NCBI RefSeq assembly: GCF_000787835.1
Contig: NZ_BBPP01000020.1
Coordinates: 73,283 to 137,282 of the forward strand
Direction of reading: 5' to 3'
Length of the DNA stretch: 64,000 nucleotides
Source of the DNA: Streptacidiphilus melanogenes
GTDB taxonomy: Bacteria > Actinomycetota > Actinomycetes > Streptomycetales > Streptomycetaceae
Shown here: positions 26,209 through 36,185 of the stretch, piece by piece
Layout: each line of letters begins with the position of its first letter
How positions within the stretch are numbered: the stretch's first letter is position 1
The notes under the pieces: model-generated
Told to the model about the DNA's origin: nothing
The model's database searches: none
Seen by the model: the letters and a program-made list of their open reading frames with translations, nothing else
Program-made: the position numbers and the translations under genes

Positions 26209-26227
26209 ATATCAAGAAACTTGATAT
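26209..26227. promoter_or_regulatory. palindromic operator of the MFS gene
   Basis: ATATCAAGAAACTTGATAT is a perfect inverted repeat of 8-bp arms with an AAA centre, 29 bp before the MFS GTG. AT-rich ATCAA/TTGAT half-sites are typical of ArsR- or MarR-type repressors. No such regulator is adjacent. Confidence 0.6.
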
Positions 26228-26529
26228 CGAGATGCTAGTCGCAGCCCCGCGGGGTGGTCAACGTCACTCGAACGTCCCAGCTGACTGACTTTCAGTCGAA
26301 CTGCTGTCGCCGACGCCCCAGAATGGGGACATCTGACGACATCACAGGTGCGCACCCACAAACGGCACGGAACGCACCAGGACCATCCGAACCAAAGAAT
26401 CGAACGTATGGGAACCAATCAGCCTGGTTCGGCCGTCGTATGGGCCGTATCAGATCACCCTGTGATCGCTTCTTTCACTTGTGCCCTCGCTCTCTGACCG
26501 ACCAGGGCCGATCCAGCCGGAGCAGTGCA
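26228..26529 (+). promoter_or_regulatory. gene-free upstream region of the esterase gene with inverted repeats
   Basis: This 302-bp region is lower in GC than its surroundings. It holds three small perfect inverted repeats: GACTGA-CTT-TCAGTC (26283-26297), GAACCA-N7-TGGTTC (26412-26430) and GATCAC-CCT-GTGATC (26453-26467). The last is 62 bp before the esterase ATG. No convincing gene is seen. Confidence 0.45.
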
Positions 26530-27669
26530 ATGACCCAGCCCTTCACCCCGCCGCAGGAGTCCCTCCCGGCCAGGCGGCGACGGCCGCGGCCGCGGCGGCG
26601 GCGCGCGTTGATATGGACGGCGGTCGTGGCCTGCCTGGCCGCGGTCGTGGGCCTGGCGATCCCGGTGATGAAGCACTACGAGATCCCGCCGTTCAGTCAG
26701 AAGGGCCAGCCACTGAGCTTCGACACCCCGGCCCCGCACGGCGGGAGCGGCGGTCGCGACGGCGGCGGGGACGGCAAGGTGGCCGGGGTCGACGCGCTGA
26801 CCGAGCTGCCGACGGGCCCGGAGGCCCCGTGGCGGGTCGAGCACACCCTCGACGACGGCACCCACATCGGCGTGATCACCTACACCGGCCCGAAGTCCGG
26901 CTACACCGGCAAGGTCTGGGTCTGGGCCCCCAAGCAGTACAGCGACCCGAAGTACGCGCACAGCGGCTTCCCGGTGATGATCGCGCTGCCCGGCGGGCCG
27001 GGATACAACGACAACTACTGGAAGGACCCCGGCCTCAAGCTGGAGCAGAGCATCACGTCCTGGTCCCAGCAGGGCAAGAGCCTGCCGTTCCTGGTGGTCA
27101 TGCCGGTGCTCAACCCGGGCCCTGACGTCCACGACCACTACTGGGACGGCAGCGACATCCCCGGCCAGCCCAAGATGGGCACCTGGCTGATGGACGACGT
27201 CCCGAACCTGATGCGGCAGAACTTCCGCACCTACAAGTCGCGCGACGGCTGGGGCTTCATGGGCTCGTCCAGTGGCGGCTTCGTCGGCCTCAAGGCCGTG
27301 CTGCAGTACCCGGACCGGTTCAAGGCCGCGCTGGTGTCCGGCCCGGACATCGTGCCGGACTCCCCGTTCTGGAAGGGCCACCCCAAGGAGCAGGCCGCGA
27401 ACAACCCGGTGCTGCTCTCCAAGCAGCTGATCGCGCGCGGCGGCCCCGACGTCTACATCGCCTTCCAGTACGGCACCAAGGAGGGCTCGGGCGAGATCGG
27501 CGCGGTCACCCGCTACCTCAAGCAGTTCGGCAACAAGGGGCCGATCCACACGATCGTGAACGTGATCCAGGGCGGCCGGCACAACGCCTACACGTACGTC
27601 CCCGCCATGGGCACCGGCCCGATCACCTGGTTCAGCCAGCACCTGCTGGGCCCGAAGCCGTCCTCGTGA
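26530..27669 (+). CDS. secreted or membrane-anchored esterase (antigen 85/esterase D-like alpha/beta hydrolase)
   Basis: This 379-residue protein starts at an ATG after CGGAGC. A very basic N terminus (RRRRPRPRRRR, Tat-like in charge) precedes one hydrophobic helix (about 27-47), so it is a signal anchor or secreted protein. The catalytic domain has the oxyanion/nucleophile region WGFMGSSSGGFVGLKAVLQYPDRF (serine in GSSSGG), ALVSGPDIV and the terminal histidine in GGRHNAYTYVP. This order matches the esterase_phd/Ag85 group, which act on acyl esters outside the cell. The poly-Gly linker is near 75-90. Confidence 0.87.
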   Translation: MTQPFTPPQESLPARRRRPRPRRRRALIWTAVVACLAAVVGLAIPVMKHYEIPPFSQKGQPLSFDTPAPHGGSGGRDGGGDGKVAGVDALTELPTGPEAPWRVEHTLDDGTHIGVITYTGPKSGYTGKVWVWAPKQYSDPKYAHSGFPVMIALPGGPGYNDNYWKDPGLKLEQSITSWSQQGKSLPFLVVMPVLNPGPDVHDHYWDGSDIPGQPKMGTWLMDDVPNLMRQNFRTYKSRDGWGFMGSSSGGFVGLKAVLQYPDRFKAALVSGPDIVPDSPFWKGHPKEQAANNPVLLSKQLIARGGPDVYIAFQYGTKEGSGEIGAVTRYLKQFGNKGPIHTIVNVIQGGRHNAYTYVPAMGTGPITWFSQHLLGPKPSS

Positions 27670-27675
27670 GGAGCG

Positions 27676-27691
27676 TGTGACGACGCTCACA
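27676..27691. promoter_or_regulatory. perfect CRP-type palindrome
   Basis: TGTGACGACGCTCACA matches the classical TGTGA-N6-TCACA consensus exactly and is extended one base by flanking G/C. It lies 6 bp after the esterase stop and upstream of the sigma-factor remnant. Confidence 0.5.
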
Positions 27692-27719
27692 CGAGCATCC
27701 GTCACAAGCGGGCCGCCGC

Positions 27720-28259
27720 TCCCGTCGGGAGGGTGAACGCGCCCTGCGCGAGGCCTTCGGCCTGCCCCACGGGGAGATCGCGGAGATCCTGGAACGGACC
27801 GAGGACTCCTGCCGTCAGCTGCTGAGCCGCGCCCGCCGCCGGGTGGCCGTGGAGCGGCCCCGTCCCCCGGCGGCCGGACCGGCAGACGCCCGGCCGCTCG
27901 TCGACGCCTTCCTCGCCGCGGCCCGCGGCGGCGCCATGGGGCGGCTCCGGGCGCTGCTGCGCGAGGACGTCGTGGTCACCACGGACGGCGGCGGCCTGGC
28001 CCGCGCCGGACGTCACCCCGTCCACGGCGCGCGGAAGGCGGCCTGGCTCTTCACCAAGGTCTTCGAGCGGTTCTACGCCGACGCCGAGATCAGCCACGCC
28101 CGGTACAACCACGCGCCGGCGATCGTCCTGCGATCGCCGGCGCGGGTGGTGGTGTACGTGTTCGACCTCGACGCAGCGGGGCGGATCTCCCGGGTCTACG
28201 CCCTGGTCACCCCGGACAAGCTACGGCACCTCAGGAACGGTGCACCGTCAGCGGGATGA
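27720..28259 (+). pseudogene. remnant of an ECF41 (SigJ-like) sigma factor
   Basis: Translation in this frame gives part of sigma region 4 (ERALREAFGLPHGEIAEILERTEDSCRQLLSRARRRV in pieces), then a SnoaL-like domain. The ECF41 hallmarks are there: TTDGGGLARAGRHPVHGARK and TPDKLRHL near the end. Sigma region 2 is missing. The frame is closed by TGA at 27678, and no start codon precedes region 4; the first in-frame GTG is 27843, inside the linker. The upstream part therefore seems deleted. A shorter SnoaL-like protein from 27843 (138 residues) could still be made. The last 29 bp overlap the convergent secreted-protein gene. Confidence 0.75.
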
Positions 28260-29187
28260 ACGGGGTCGCCGGGTTGGCGACGCCGTCCCAGTTGAGCAGC
28301 TCCAGGCGCGAGGCGACGGTGGCGGTCTTGGCCGTGTAGTCGAGGACGCGCACGCGCAGCTCGAAGGTCGCGGTGCTTCCGGCACGCAGACCGTTCACGA
28401 GCACGCTGTGGTTGGTCGTGGTCTGCCAGTGGCCCGTGGCGGCGGAGCCGACCCAGACGTCGACCGCGAGCTTGGCGCCGGTCGGCTGCGAGACCAGGGG
28501 CAGGAACCACCAGCCCTGCTTGAGATCGGCGCCGGTCCGGTTGGTGATCTTCACGGACTCGTAGGCCGGGCGACGGGTCGACAGGCTTCCGTCACCCTGC
28601 AGGCTCTCGACCATCGGACCGCCGGTCCCCTTCGCGAGGGTGAAGTCGACCTCCTTCTTCACGGAGAGCTCGGTGCCGCGGTTGACGCCGACGTCGAAGC
28701 GGAGCACGTCGTCGTTGAGCGGCCAGGCCTTGGTCGCCACGACCGAGAGCTTCCAGGTGAAGGTGGCGTGGGCCGGCAGGGTGAAGACGCCCCACATGTC
28801 GTTCTTGAGGTAGAAGCCGCCGGTGTAGCCCGGGGTCTGCGCGTGGAAGACGGTGGTCGTCGCGGGCGTCGTGCCGAGCGCGGTGACGGTGGCGTTGACC
28901 TCGCCGGCCGCGAGGTGGACGGCGCCCTTGGCGGTCGCGGCCAGGTTCCCGCTGAACCTCTGGGCCACACCGGTGGTGTTGGTGACCGTGACGATCTCGG
29001 TCCGGGCGGCGCCGCCGGGCTTCAGGGCCGTGCCCGGCGCGGTCGGGGTGACCGACAGCTGGAGCGCCGGCTTGGCCGGAGCGGGCGTCGCGGCGTTCGC
29101 CGCGGCCGGGAAGGCCAGCGCGGCGGAGCCGAGCAGCGCGGAGGCCGCGACGGCGGCGGCGACGGGGCGGGTGAGGCGAGCGGACAT
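28231..29187 (-). CDS. secreted protein of unknown function
   Basis: This 318-residue protein starts at the ATG at 29187, after a GGGAG ribosome-binding site. A classical Sec signal peptide (RLTRPVAAAVAASALLGSAALAFPAAANA, cut after ANA or AAA near residue 31) is followed by beta-rich sequence with repeated EIVTVTNTTGVAQ- and SVKITNRTGADLKQGW-like strands. This suggests two immunoglobulin-like or DUF11-like modules. There are no cysteines, no anchor and no catalytic motif. It is probably an extracellular matrix or adhesion protein. Convergent with the sigma-factor remnant, overlapping by 29 bp. Confidence 0.82.
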   Translation of the reverse strand: MSARLTRPVAAAVAASALLGSAALAFPAAANAATPAPAKPALQLSVTPTAPGTALKPGGAARTEIVTVTNTTGVAQRFSGNLAATAKGAVHLAAGEVNATVTALGTTPATTTVFHAQTPGYTGGFYLKNDMWGVFTLPAHATFTWKLSVVATKAWPLNDDVLRFDVGVNRGTELSVKKEVDFTLAKGTGGPMVESLQGDGSLSTRRPAYESVKITNRTGADLKQGWWFLPLVSQPTGAKLAVDVWVGSAATGHWQTTTNHSVLVNGLRAGSTATFELRVRVLDYTAKTATVASRLELLNWDGVANPATPFIPLTVHRS

Positions 29188-29390
29188 CGGAGGCTCCCGG
29201 AACGGACTGCGGCGGTGTGTGACGGCGGCTCGGGGCGGTGGGTCGTTCGCTGCGCTCCCGGCGAGAAGAAAAGTAGCGACGGGACGATCTTGGAAACATG
29301 CGCGCACTGTCACAGGCGCGCAACAGGCGGCGCGTCGTGCCGCACGGATATGGGGAAGGGCCGGGGCCCGGCGGCGGATAGGCTTGGCCC

Positions 29391-30800
29391 ATGTCTGCAG
29401 CCACCCCGGTCCGTGTCCGCTTCGCCCCGTCGCCCACCGGCATGTTCCATGTCGGCGGCGCCCGCTCCGCTCTGTACAACTGGGCCGTGGCGCGACAGTC
29501 CGGCGGCGTCTTCGTGCTGCGCGTCGAGGACACCGACGCGGCGCGCAACAAGCCGGAGTGGACCGACGGCATCATCAACGCGCTCGCGGCGATCGGCATC
29601 CACCAGGACGACCCGACCTTCGAGGGCCCGTACTTCCAGTCGCACAACGCCGAGCGTCACCGCGAGGCCGCCGCGCAGCTGAAGGCCGCCGGTCACGCGT
29701 ACTACTGCGACTGCACCCGCGAGCAGCTGACCGCCCGCACCGGCTCCGAGCACCTCGGCTACGACGGCTTCTGCCGCGACCGCGGCCTCGCGTACGCCGA
29801 GGGCCGCGCGCTGCGCTTCCGCACGCCCGACGAGGGCGAGACCGTCGTCAAGGACGTGGTCCGCGGCGACACCGTCTTCCCGAACAAGGCCATCGAGGAC
29901 TTCGTCATCGCCCGCGGCGACGGCTCCGCCGTCTTCCTGCTGGCCAACGTCGTCGACGACCTCGACGAGAAGATCACCGAGGTGATCCGCGGCGAGGAGC
30001 ACCTGTCCAACACCCCCAAGCAGCAGCTGCTCTGGGAGGCGCTGGGCGCGACCCCGCCGGTCTGGGCGCACCTGTCGGTGATCGTCAACGAGAAGCGGCA
30101 GAAGCTTTCCAAGCGGCGCGACAAGGTCGCCCTGGAGGACTACCTGGCCGAGGGCTTCCTGCCGGAGGCCATGGTCAACTACCTGATGCTGCTGGGCTGG
30201 TCCCCGGGCGAGGACGAGGAGATCCTCCCCTTCGACGAGCTGGTCCGCCGCTTCCGGATCGGGGACGTCAACACCTCGCCGGCCTTCTTCGACATCAAGA
30301 AGCTGACGGCCTTCAACGGCGAGTACATCCGCGCGCTCTCGCCCGAGCAGTTCCTCGCGGCCTGCGCGCCGTACCTGACGGCCCCCTACGCCAACTGGGC
30401 CCCGGAGCAGTTCGACCAGGCGCTCTTCGAGACGGTCGCCCCGCTGGCGCAGACCCGCCTCGCGGTCCTGTCGGAGATCACGGCCAACGTCGACTTCCTC
30501 TTCCTCGACCAGCCGGTGGCCGACGAGGCCTCCTGGTCCAAGGCGATGAAGCCGGGCGCGGACGCGATCCTGCGCGACGCGCGCACCGCGTTCGAGAGCG
30601 TGGCATGGGCGGCGGAGCCGCTGAAGGAGACGCTGCTGGCCGTCGGCGAGCAGCACGGGCTGAAGCTGGGCAAGGCCCAGGCCCCGGTCCGGGTGGCCGT
30701 CACCGGCCGCACGGTGGGCCTGCCGCTGTTCGAGTCCCTGGAGGCGCTGGGCCGCGACCGCGTCCTGGCCCGCCTGGACGCGGCCATCGCCAAGCTGTAG
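29391..30800 (+). CDS. gltX: glutamyl-tRNA synthetase
   Basis: This 469-residue class I synthetase charges tRNA-Glu. It has the HIGH-like motif [20 protein letters not shown] at residues 10-29, LRVEDTD, the CDC...C metal-site segment [26 protein letters not shown] and the KMSKS-like [10 protein letters not shown] helical anticodon-binding domain completes it. FHVGGAR rather than the usual LHVGLVRTAL, and isolation from leuCD and tRNA-Glu genes, suggest this could be a second, divergent GltX. The main streptomycete copy would then be elsewhere; that is inference. Confidence 0.92.
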   Translation: MSAATPVRVRFAPSPTGMFHVGGARSALYNWAVARQSGGVFVLRVEDTDAARNKPEWTDGIINALAAIGIHQDDPTFEGPYFQSHNAERHREAAAQLKAAGHAYYCDCTREQLTARTGSEHLGYDGFCRDRGLAYAEGRALRFRTPDEGETVVKDVVRGDTVFPNKAIEDFVIARGDGSAVFLLANVVDDLDEKITEVIRGEEHLSNTPKQQLLWEALGATPPVWAHLSVIVNEKRQKLSKRRDKVALEDYLAEGFLPEAMVNYLMLLGWSPGEDEEILPFDELVRRFRIGDVNTSPAFFDIKKLTAFNGEYIRALSPEQFLAACAPYLTAPYANWAPEQFDQALFETVAPLAQTRLAVLSEITANVDFLFLDQPVADEASWSKAMKPGADAILRDARTAFESVAWAAEPLKETLLAVGEQHGLKLGKAQAPVRVAVTGRTVGLPLFESLEALGRDRVLARLDAAIAKL

Positions 30801-30828
30801 TCGCAGGACAGCTGTGGTCACAGGGCAA

Positions 30829-30872
30829 GAGGGGCGCGGGGCTCTGCTGGTCGGCGGAGCCCCGCGCCCCTC
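30829..30872. terminator. bidirectional GC-rich hairpin terminator
   Basis: A perfect 16-bp stem, GAGGGGCGCGGGGCTC and its complement, has a 12-nt loop. It sits between the convergent gltX and phosphotriesterase-like genes. Confidence 0.8.
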
Positions 30873-30878
30873 GCTCGC

Positions 30879-31790
30879 CTACAGCGCCAGCGCCCTCGCG
30901 GGATTGGCGACCGTGATCGCCGTCTCGGCCTCATGGCCGAACTCCCGCGCCAGGCGCGGCCAGAGGACGCGGGGGAGGTAGGGGAGCCCCGGGCCCTCGC
31001 CCGTCGTCGCGCGGGCCGAGGCGACGACCGTGTCGCCGCCGACGAGGACCCGGTCCGCGTGCCCGGCATCGATCAACCCCGCCAGCGCGTCGAACAGCCG
31101 CCAGTCCGTGGCGTGATGGGCGCGCGAGGGCCCTTCGAAGCCCAGGAAGCAGCCCGTCGCCGCCAGTTCGCGCAGCCCGCGGTCGTCGGGGAACCGGTTC
31201 AGATGGCCGAGGATCACCGACGCCGGCGCGACGCCCAGCTCCCCGCAGAGCAGCTCCGCCACCTCGAGCCCGGAGGTGCCGTGCTCCAGGTGGACGCCGA
31301 CGGTCACCCCGGTGGCCTGGTGGGCCTCCGCCGCCGCGGCCATGGTCCAGCGGGCGTGGGCGTCGAGGCCGTGGTAGCCGCCCGCCACCTTGACGAGCCC
31401 CGCGCGGACGCCGGGTGCGCCCGCGATTCCCTCCGTCAGCTCGCGGACGAACACCTCCGCGAGGCGCGGTCCCGCGACCTCCGCGAGCACGTCGCCCGCG
31501 TAGTGGCGGGCCTGGTGCAGCCCCGTCGCGGCGACCAGGTGAACGTCCGACTCCCGTGCCAGAACGGGCAGTTCCGCCGCCCGCCGACCCAGGCCGTACG
31601 GGGTCCACTGGACCACGGTCCCGCCGCCGAGGCGGGCGAACTCCACCAGCTCCGCACGCGCCGCCGCGACGTCGTCCAGCTCCTGGCCGGGCAGCTGCGG
31701 CGAGCAGAGGAACAGGTGGTCGTGCGCGTCGACCCGACCCAGCACACCGGGATCCAGATCCCCGAGCACGGTCCGGACGACAGGCGTCAC
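30879..31790 (-). CDS. phosphotriesterase-like metal-dependent hydrolase (lactonase candidate)
   Basis: This 303-residue TIM-barrel protein belongs to the amidohydrolase superfamily. The binuclear-metal ligands of the phosphotriesterase group are in order: H23 and H25 in DAHDHL, K134 in VKVAGG (carboxylated lysine), H168 in GVHLEH, H196 in LGHLNR and D253 in VGGDTV. Many bacterial members are lactonases rather than organophosphate esterases. It overlaps the upstream CMD-family gene by 4 bp (ATGA), so both are translated from one mRNA under the divergent CGNR regulator. A lactone-degrading pathway is inferred from this pairing. Confidence 0.87.
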   Translation of the reverse strand: MTPVVRTVLGDLDPGVLGRVDAHDHLFLCSPQLPGQELDDVAAARAELVEFARLGGGTVVQWTPYGLGRRAAELPVLARESDVHLVAATGLHQARHYAGDVLAEVAGPRLAEVFVRELTEGIAGAPGVRAGLVKVAGGYHGLDAHARWTMAAAAEAHQATGVTVGVHLEHGTSGLEVAELLCGELGVAPASVILGHLNRFPDDRGLRELAATGCFLGFEGPSRAHHATDWRLFDALAGLIDAGHADRVLVGGDTVVASARATTGEGPGLPYLPRVLWPRLAREFGHEAETAITVANPARALAL

Positions 31791-32206
31791 GCGCTCTCCC
31801 CCTCCGCCGCCGCGAACGCGGCGCCCGCCGCGCGCAGGCCCGCCAGGGCCTTCGGGACGCCGACGTACGGCGCCAGGTGCACCATGCTCTCGACGATCTC
31901 CTCCCGGCTCATGCCGATCCGCAGGCTGCTCCGCACGTGGCCGGTCAGCTGGGGCTCCACGCCGCCCAGCGCGGTGAGGGCGGCGAGGTTGAGCAGCTGA
32001 CGGTCCCGCAGCGCGAGACCGTCGCGCTGGTAGGTGCCGCCGAAGAGGGCCGTGACCACCCAGTCGGCGAAGCCCGGCGCCAGCCCCTCAAGGGCCGGCA
32101 GCGCGGACTGTTGCGTGGCGGCGTCCTGCACCTCGTCGAGCAGCGCGTATCCGGCCTCCCGGTCGAGCGTGGCGCGGGTGAATCCGTCCGGTGTCCGGCT
32201 CTGCAT
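31787..32206 (-). CDS. carboxymuconolactone decarboxylase-family protein
   Basis: This 139-residue all-helical protein matches gamma-carboxymuconolactone decarboxylase: LALRDRQLLNLAALTALGGVEPQLTGHVRSSLRIGMSREEIVESMVHLAPYVGVPKALAG. It lacks the CxxC of AhpD-type peroxidases, so it belongs to the PcaC-like branch. PcaC acts in the protocatechuate branch of the beta-ketoadipate pathway, but no other pca genes are present. The GGGGGAGG ribosome-binding site precedes the ATG at 32206. First gene of a two-gene operon with the lactonase-like hydrolase. Confidence 0.9.
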   Translation of the reverse strand: MQSRTPDGFTRATLDREAGYALLDEVQDAATQQSALPALEGLAPGFADWVVTALFGGTYQRDGLALRDRQLLNLAALTALGGVEPQLTGHVRSSLRIGMSREEIVESMVHLAPYVGVPKALAGLRAAGAAFAAAEGESA

Positions 32207-32230
32207 CTGTCCGCCTCCCCCTGGTCGGCT

Positions 32231-32249
32231 GTAACGGCTGAGCCGTTAC
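32231..32249. promoter_or_regulatory. CGNR-regulator operator 1
   Basis: GTAACGGCTGAGCCGTTAC is a perfect 8+3+8 palindrome 24 bp upstream of the CMD-family ATG. It overlaps a plausible -10 of that operon. Confidence 0.62.
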
Positions 32250-32272
32250 CGATGGCCAGGACCCTAGCACTC

Positions 32273-32294
32273 GTAACGCCTCAACCGTTACGAT
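32273..32294. promoter_or_regulatory. CGNR-regulator operator 2 with leaderless promoter
   Basis: GTAACGCCTCAACCGTTAC (32273-32291) repeats operator 1 with changes only in the centre, 42 bp away centre to centre. It overlaps the -10-like TACGAT (32289-32294), which ends 7 bp before the regulator's ATG. Confidence 0.6.
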
Positions 32295-32301
32295 TTCGCG
32301 C

Positions 32302-32925
32302 ATGCCCGACGACGACCTCGCCTTCCGCCTCGACTGCGGGGCGACGTGGCTCAACCTGCTGGCGACCCAGGGACGCTTCCCCACCGCGTCACCCGTCGAG
32401 CGGATCGCGACGCCCGACCGGCTGGCCCGCTGGCTCGCACTGCACGAGCTCACGCCGGTGGAGCCGGTGACCGAGGACGACGTCCGGCTGGCCCAGGGGC
32501 TGCGCAAGCCGATCCGAGCCGTCGCGTCGGCGCAGGTCACCCACCGGTACGTGCCGGGCGCGGCGATGCGGGAGCTGGCACGGTTCCTGCGGGACCACGA
32601 CGACCCGATCCGGCTGCTCCACGGGGACGACGAGGAGAGCGGCGCGGACGGCGGGCGGATGCTGCGCGCCGCGCCGCCCACCACAGCCGCCGCACTGTCG
32701 CGCGTCGCGCGGCAGGCCGTCGACCACCTGACCGGCCCCGAACGGCTGACCCTGCGGACCTGCCCGGAACAGGACTGCCTCGGCCTCTTCAGCGACCCCA
32801 CCGGGCGCCGTCGCTGGTGCCCGTCCCCGGCGTGCGCGAGTCGCGGACGGGTCCGCGCGCTGCGGGCGCGCCGCGCGGCGGAACCCAAGAAGTCGGACGA
32901 TATGACTACTTCCGGCCCTGGATGA
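32302..32925 (+). CDS. CGNR zinc-finger/ABATE-domain transcriptional regulator
   Basis: This 207-residue protein has an N-terminal ABATE-type domain (FRLDCGATWLNLLATQGR...DRLARWL, then LRKPIRAV) and a C-terminal treble-clef finger. The finger reads RTCPEQDCLGLFSDPTGRRRWCPSPACASRGRVRALRARR in pieces. The family CGNR motif is altered to CASRGR. Such proteins are autoregulated DNA-binding repressors with unknown stress-related ligands. The gene is divergent from the CMD/lactonase operon, with two matching palindromes between, and seems leaderless. Geosmin synthase starts 29 bp after its stop on the same strand. Confidence 0.87.
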   Translation: MPDDDLAFRLDCGATWLNLLATQGRFPTASPVERIATPDRLARWLALHELTPVEPVTEDDVRLAQGLRKPIRAVASAQVTHRYVPGAAMRELARFLRDHDDPIRLLHGDDEESGADGGRMLRAAPPTTAAALSRVARQAVDHLTGPERLTLRTCPEQDCLGLFSDPTGRRRWCPSPACASRGRVRALRARRAAEPKKSDDMTTSGPG

Positions 32926-32945
32926 CCGTTTTTCCGGCGGGGTAG

Positions 32946-35186
<2,241 letters not shown>

Positions 35187-35196
35187 GTGCGACCTG

Positions 35197-35224
35197 CCAG
35201 GGGCGCGGGGAACCGCGCCCCTGG
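35197..35224. terminator. bidirectional hairpin terminator
   Basis: CCAGGGGCGCGG-GGAA-CCGCGCCCCTGG is a perfect 12-bp stem with a GGAA loop. It sits between the convergent geoA and TauE/SafE genes and belongs to the same GGGGCGCGGGG class as other hairpins in the window. Confidence 0.8.
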
Positions 35225-35231
35225 ACAGTGC

Positions 35232-36020
35232 TCAGCCCAGGGCGACGCGGACGATCGCCACGACGCCGACGGCGACGATCACGCCGCGCAGCACCGGTGC
35301 GGGCAGCCGCCTGCCCACCAGCGCGCCGAGCTGGCCGCCCACGACCGAGCCGGCGGCGATCAGCAGCGCCGCGCGCCAGTCGATCGGGCCGTCGACGATG
35401 AAGAAGACCGCCGCGATCCCGTTGACCGCGAGCGCCAGCACGTTCTTCACGGCGTTGATCCGCTGCAGCTCCAGCTCCAGCAGCACGCCCATCAGTCCGA
35501 GCAGCAGGACGCCCTGGGCCGCGCCGAAGTAGCCGCCGTAGATGCCGCACAGGTAGACGCCCAGCAACAGCGCCCGGCCGCCGTACTCGGGACGCGGGCG
35601 GGTCTCGGCGCGGGCCGCGAGGCGCTTGGCCAGCAGCGGCTGGACCAGGACCAGCACCAGCGCGGCGGCGATCAGAACCGGTACCGCCGCCTCGAAGGCC
35701 TTGGCCGGCAGCGCCAGCAGCAGCACCGCGCCCGTCAGCCCGCCCGCGAGCGCGGCCGCGCCGAGCCGCCGCAGCAGCGGCGCCAGACCCGTCAGCTCCC
35801 GCCGGTACCCGAGCACGCCGCTCACCGAGCCCGGCACCAGCCCCAGCGTGTTAGACACGTTCGCCGTCACCGGCGGCAGACCCGCCGCGAGCAGCACCGG
35901 GAAGGTGATCAGCGTCCCCGAGCCGACCACGGTGTTGATCATCCCGGCTCCGACGCCGGCCAGCGCGACCCCGGCCTGGGTCCAGCCGGACGCTCCGGCC
36001 AGCCCGGCGGCGGTCGTCAT
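35232..36020 (-). CDS. TauE/SafE-family sulfite/organosulfur exporter-like membrane protein
   Basis: About eight membrane helices and the family pattern AGVGAGMINTVVGSGTLITFPVLLAAGLPPVTANVSNTLGLVPG at the start, with GGYFGAAQGVLLLGLMG in the second half, identify TauE/SafE. These export sulfite, sulfoacetate or related anions. I use the ATG at 36020 with GCGGAG 5 bp upstream (262 residues); ATGs at 36035 and 36047 are also in frame. It stands alone here, about 12 kb from the sulfonate uptake operon, so a functional link is speculative. Confidence 0.87.
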   Translation of the reverse strand: MTTAAGLAGASGWTQAGVALAGVGAGMINTVVGSGTLITFPVLLAAGLPPVTANVSNTLGLVPGSVSGVLGYRRELTGLAPLLRRLGAAALAGGLTGAVLLLALPAKAFEAAVPVLIAAALVLVLVQPLLAKRLAARAETRPRPEYGGRALLLGVYLCGIYGGYFGAAQGVLLLGLMGVLLELELQRINAVKNVLALAVNGIAAVFFIVDGPIDWRAALLIAAGSVVGGQLGALVGRRLPAPVLRGVIVAVGVVAIVRVALG

Positions 36021-36185
36021 GACAGCTCCGCTCATTCCACACCCCATTGTTCGTCGATCCGGTCCGAACAGGTGTCGGTACCGGTCGCGGTTCGTGAACC
36101 GAGCTTCTCATCCAGCTCCCATAAAGCTCCCACGGCCGTCTCAGGCCGGCGGGGAAGTCTCGATATGCGAAACGGGAGGAAGGGG

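Noticed and set aside
35232-36020. Functional link of TauE/SafE to the sulfonate operon
   Set aside because: They are 12 kb apart in different units; similarity of names alone is not evidence.
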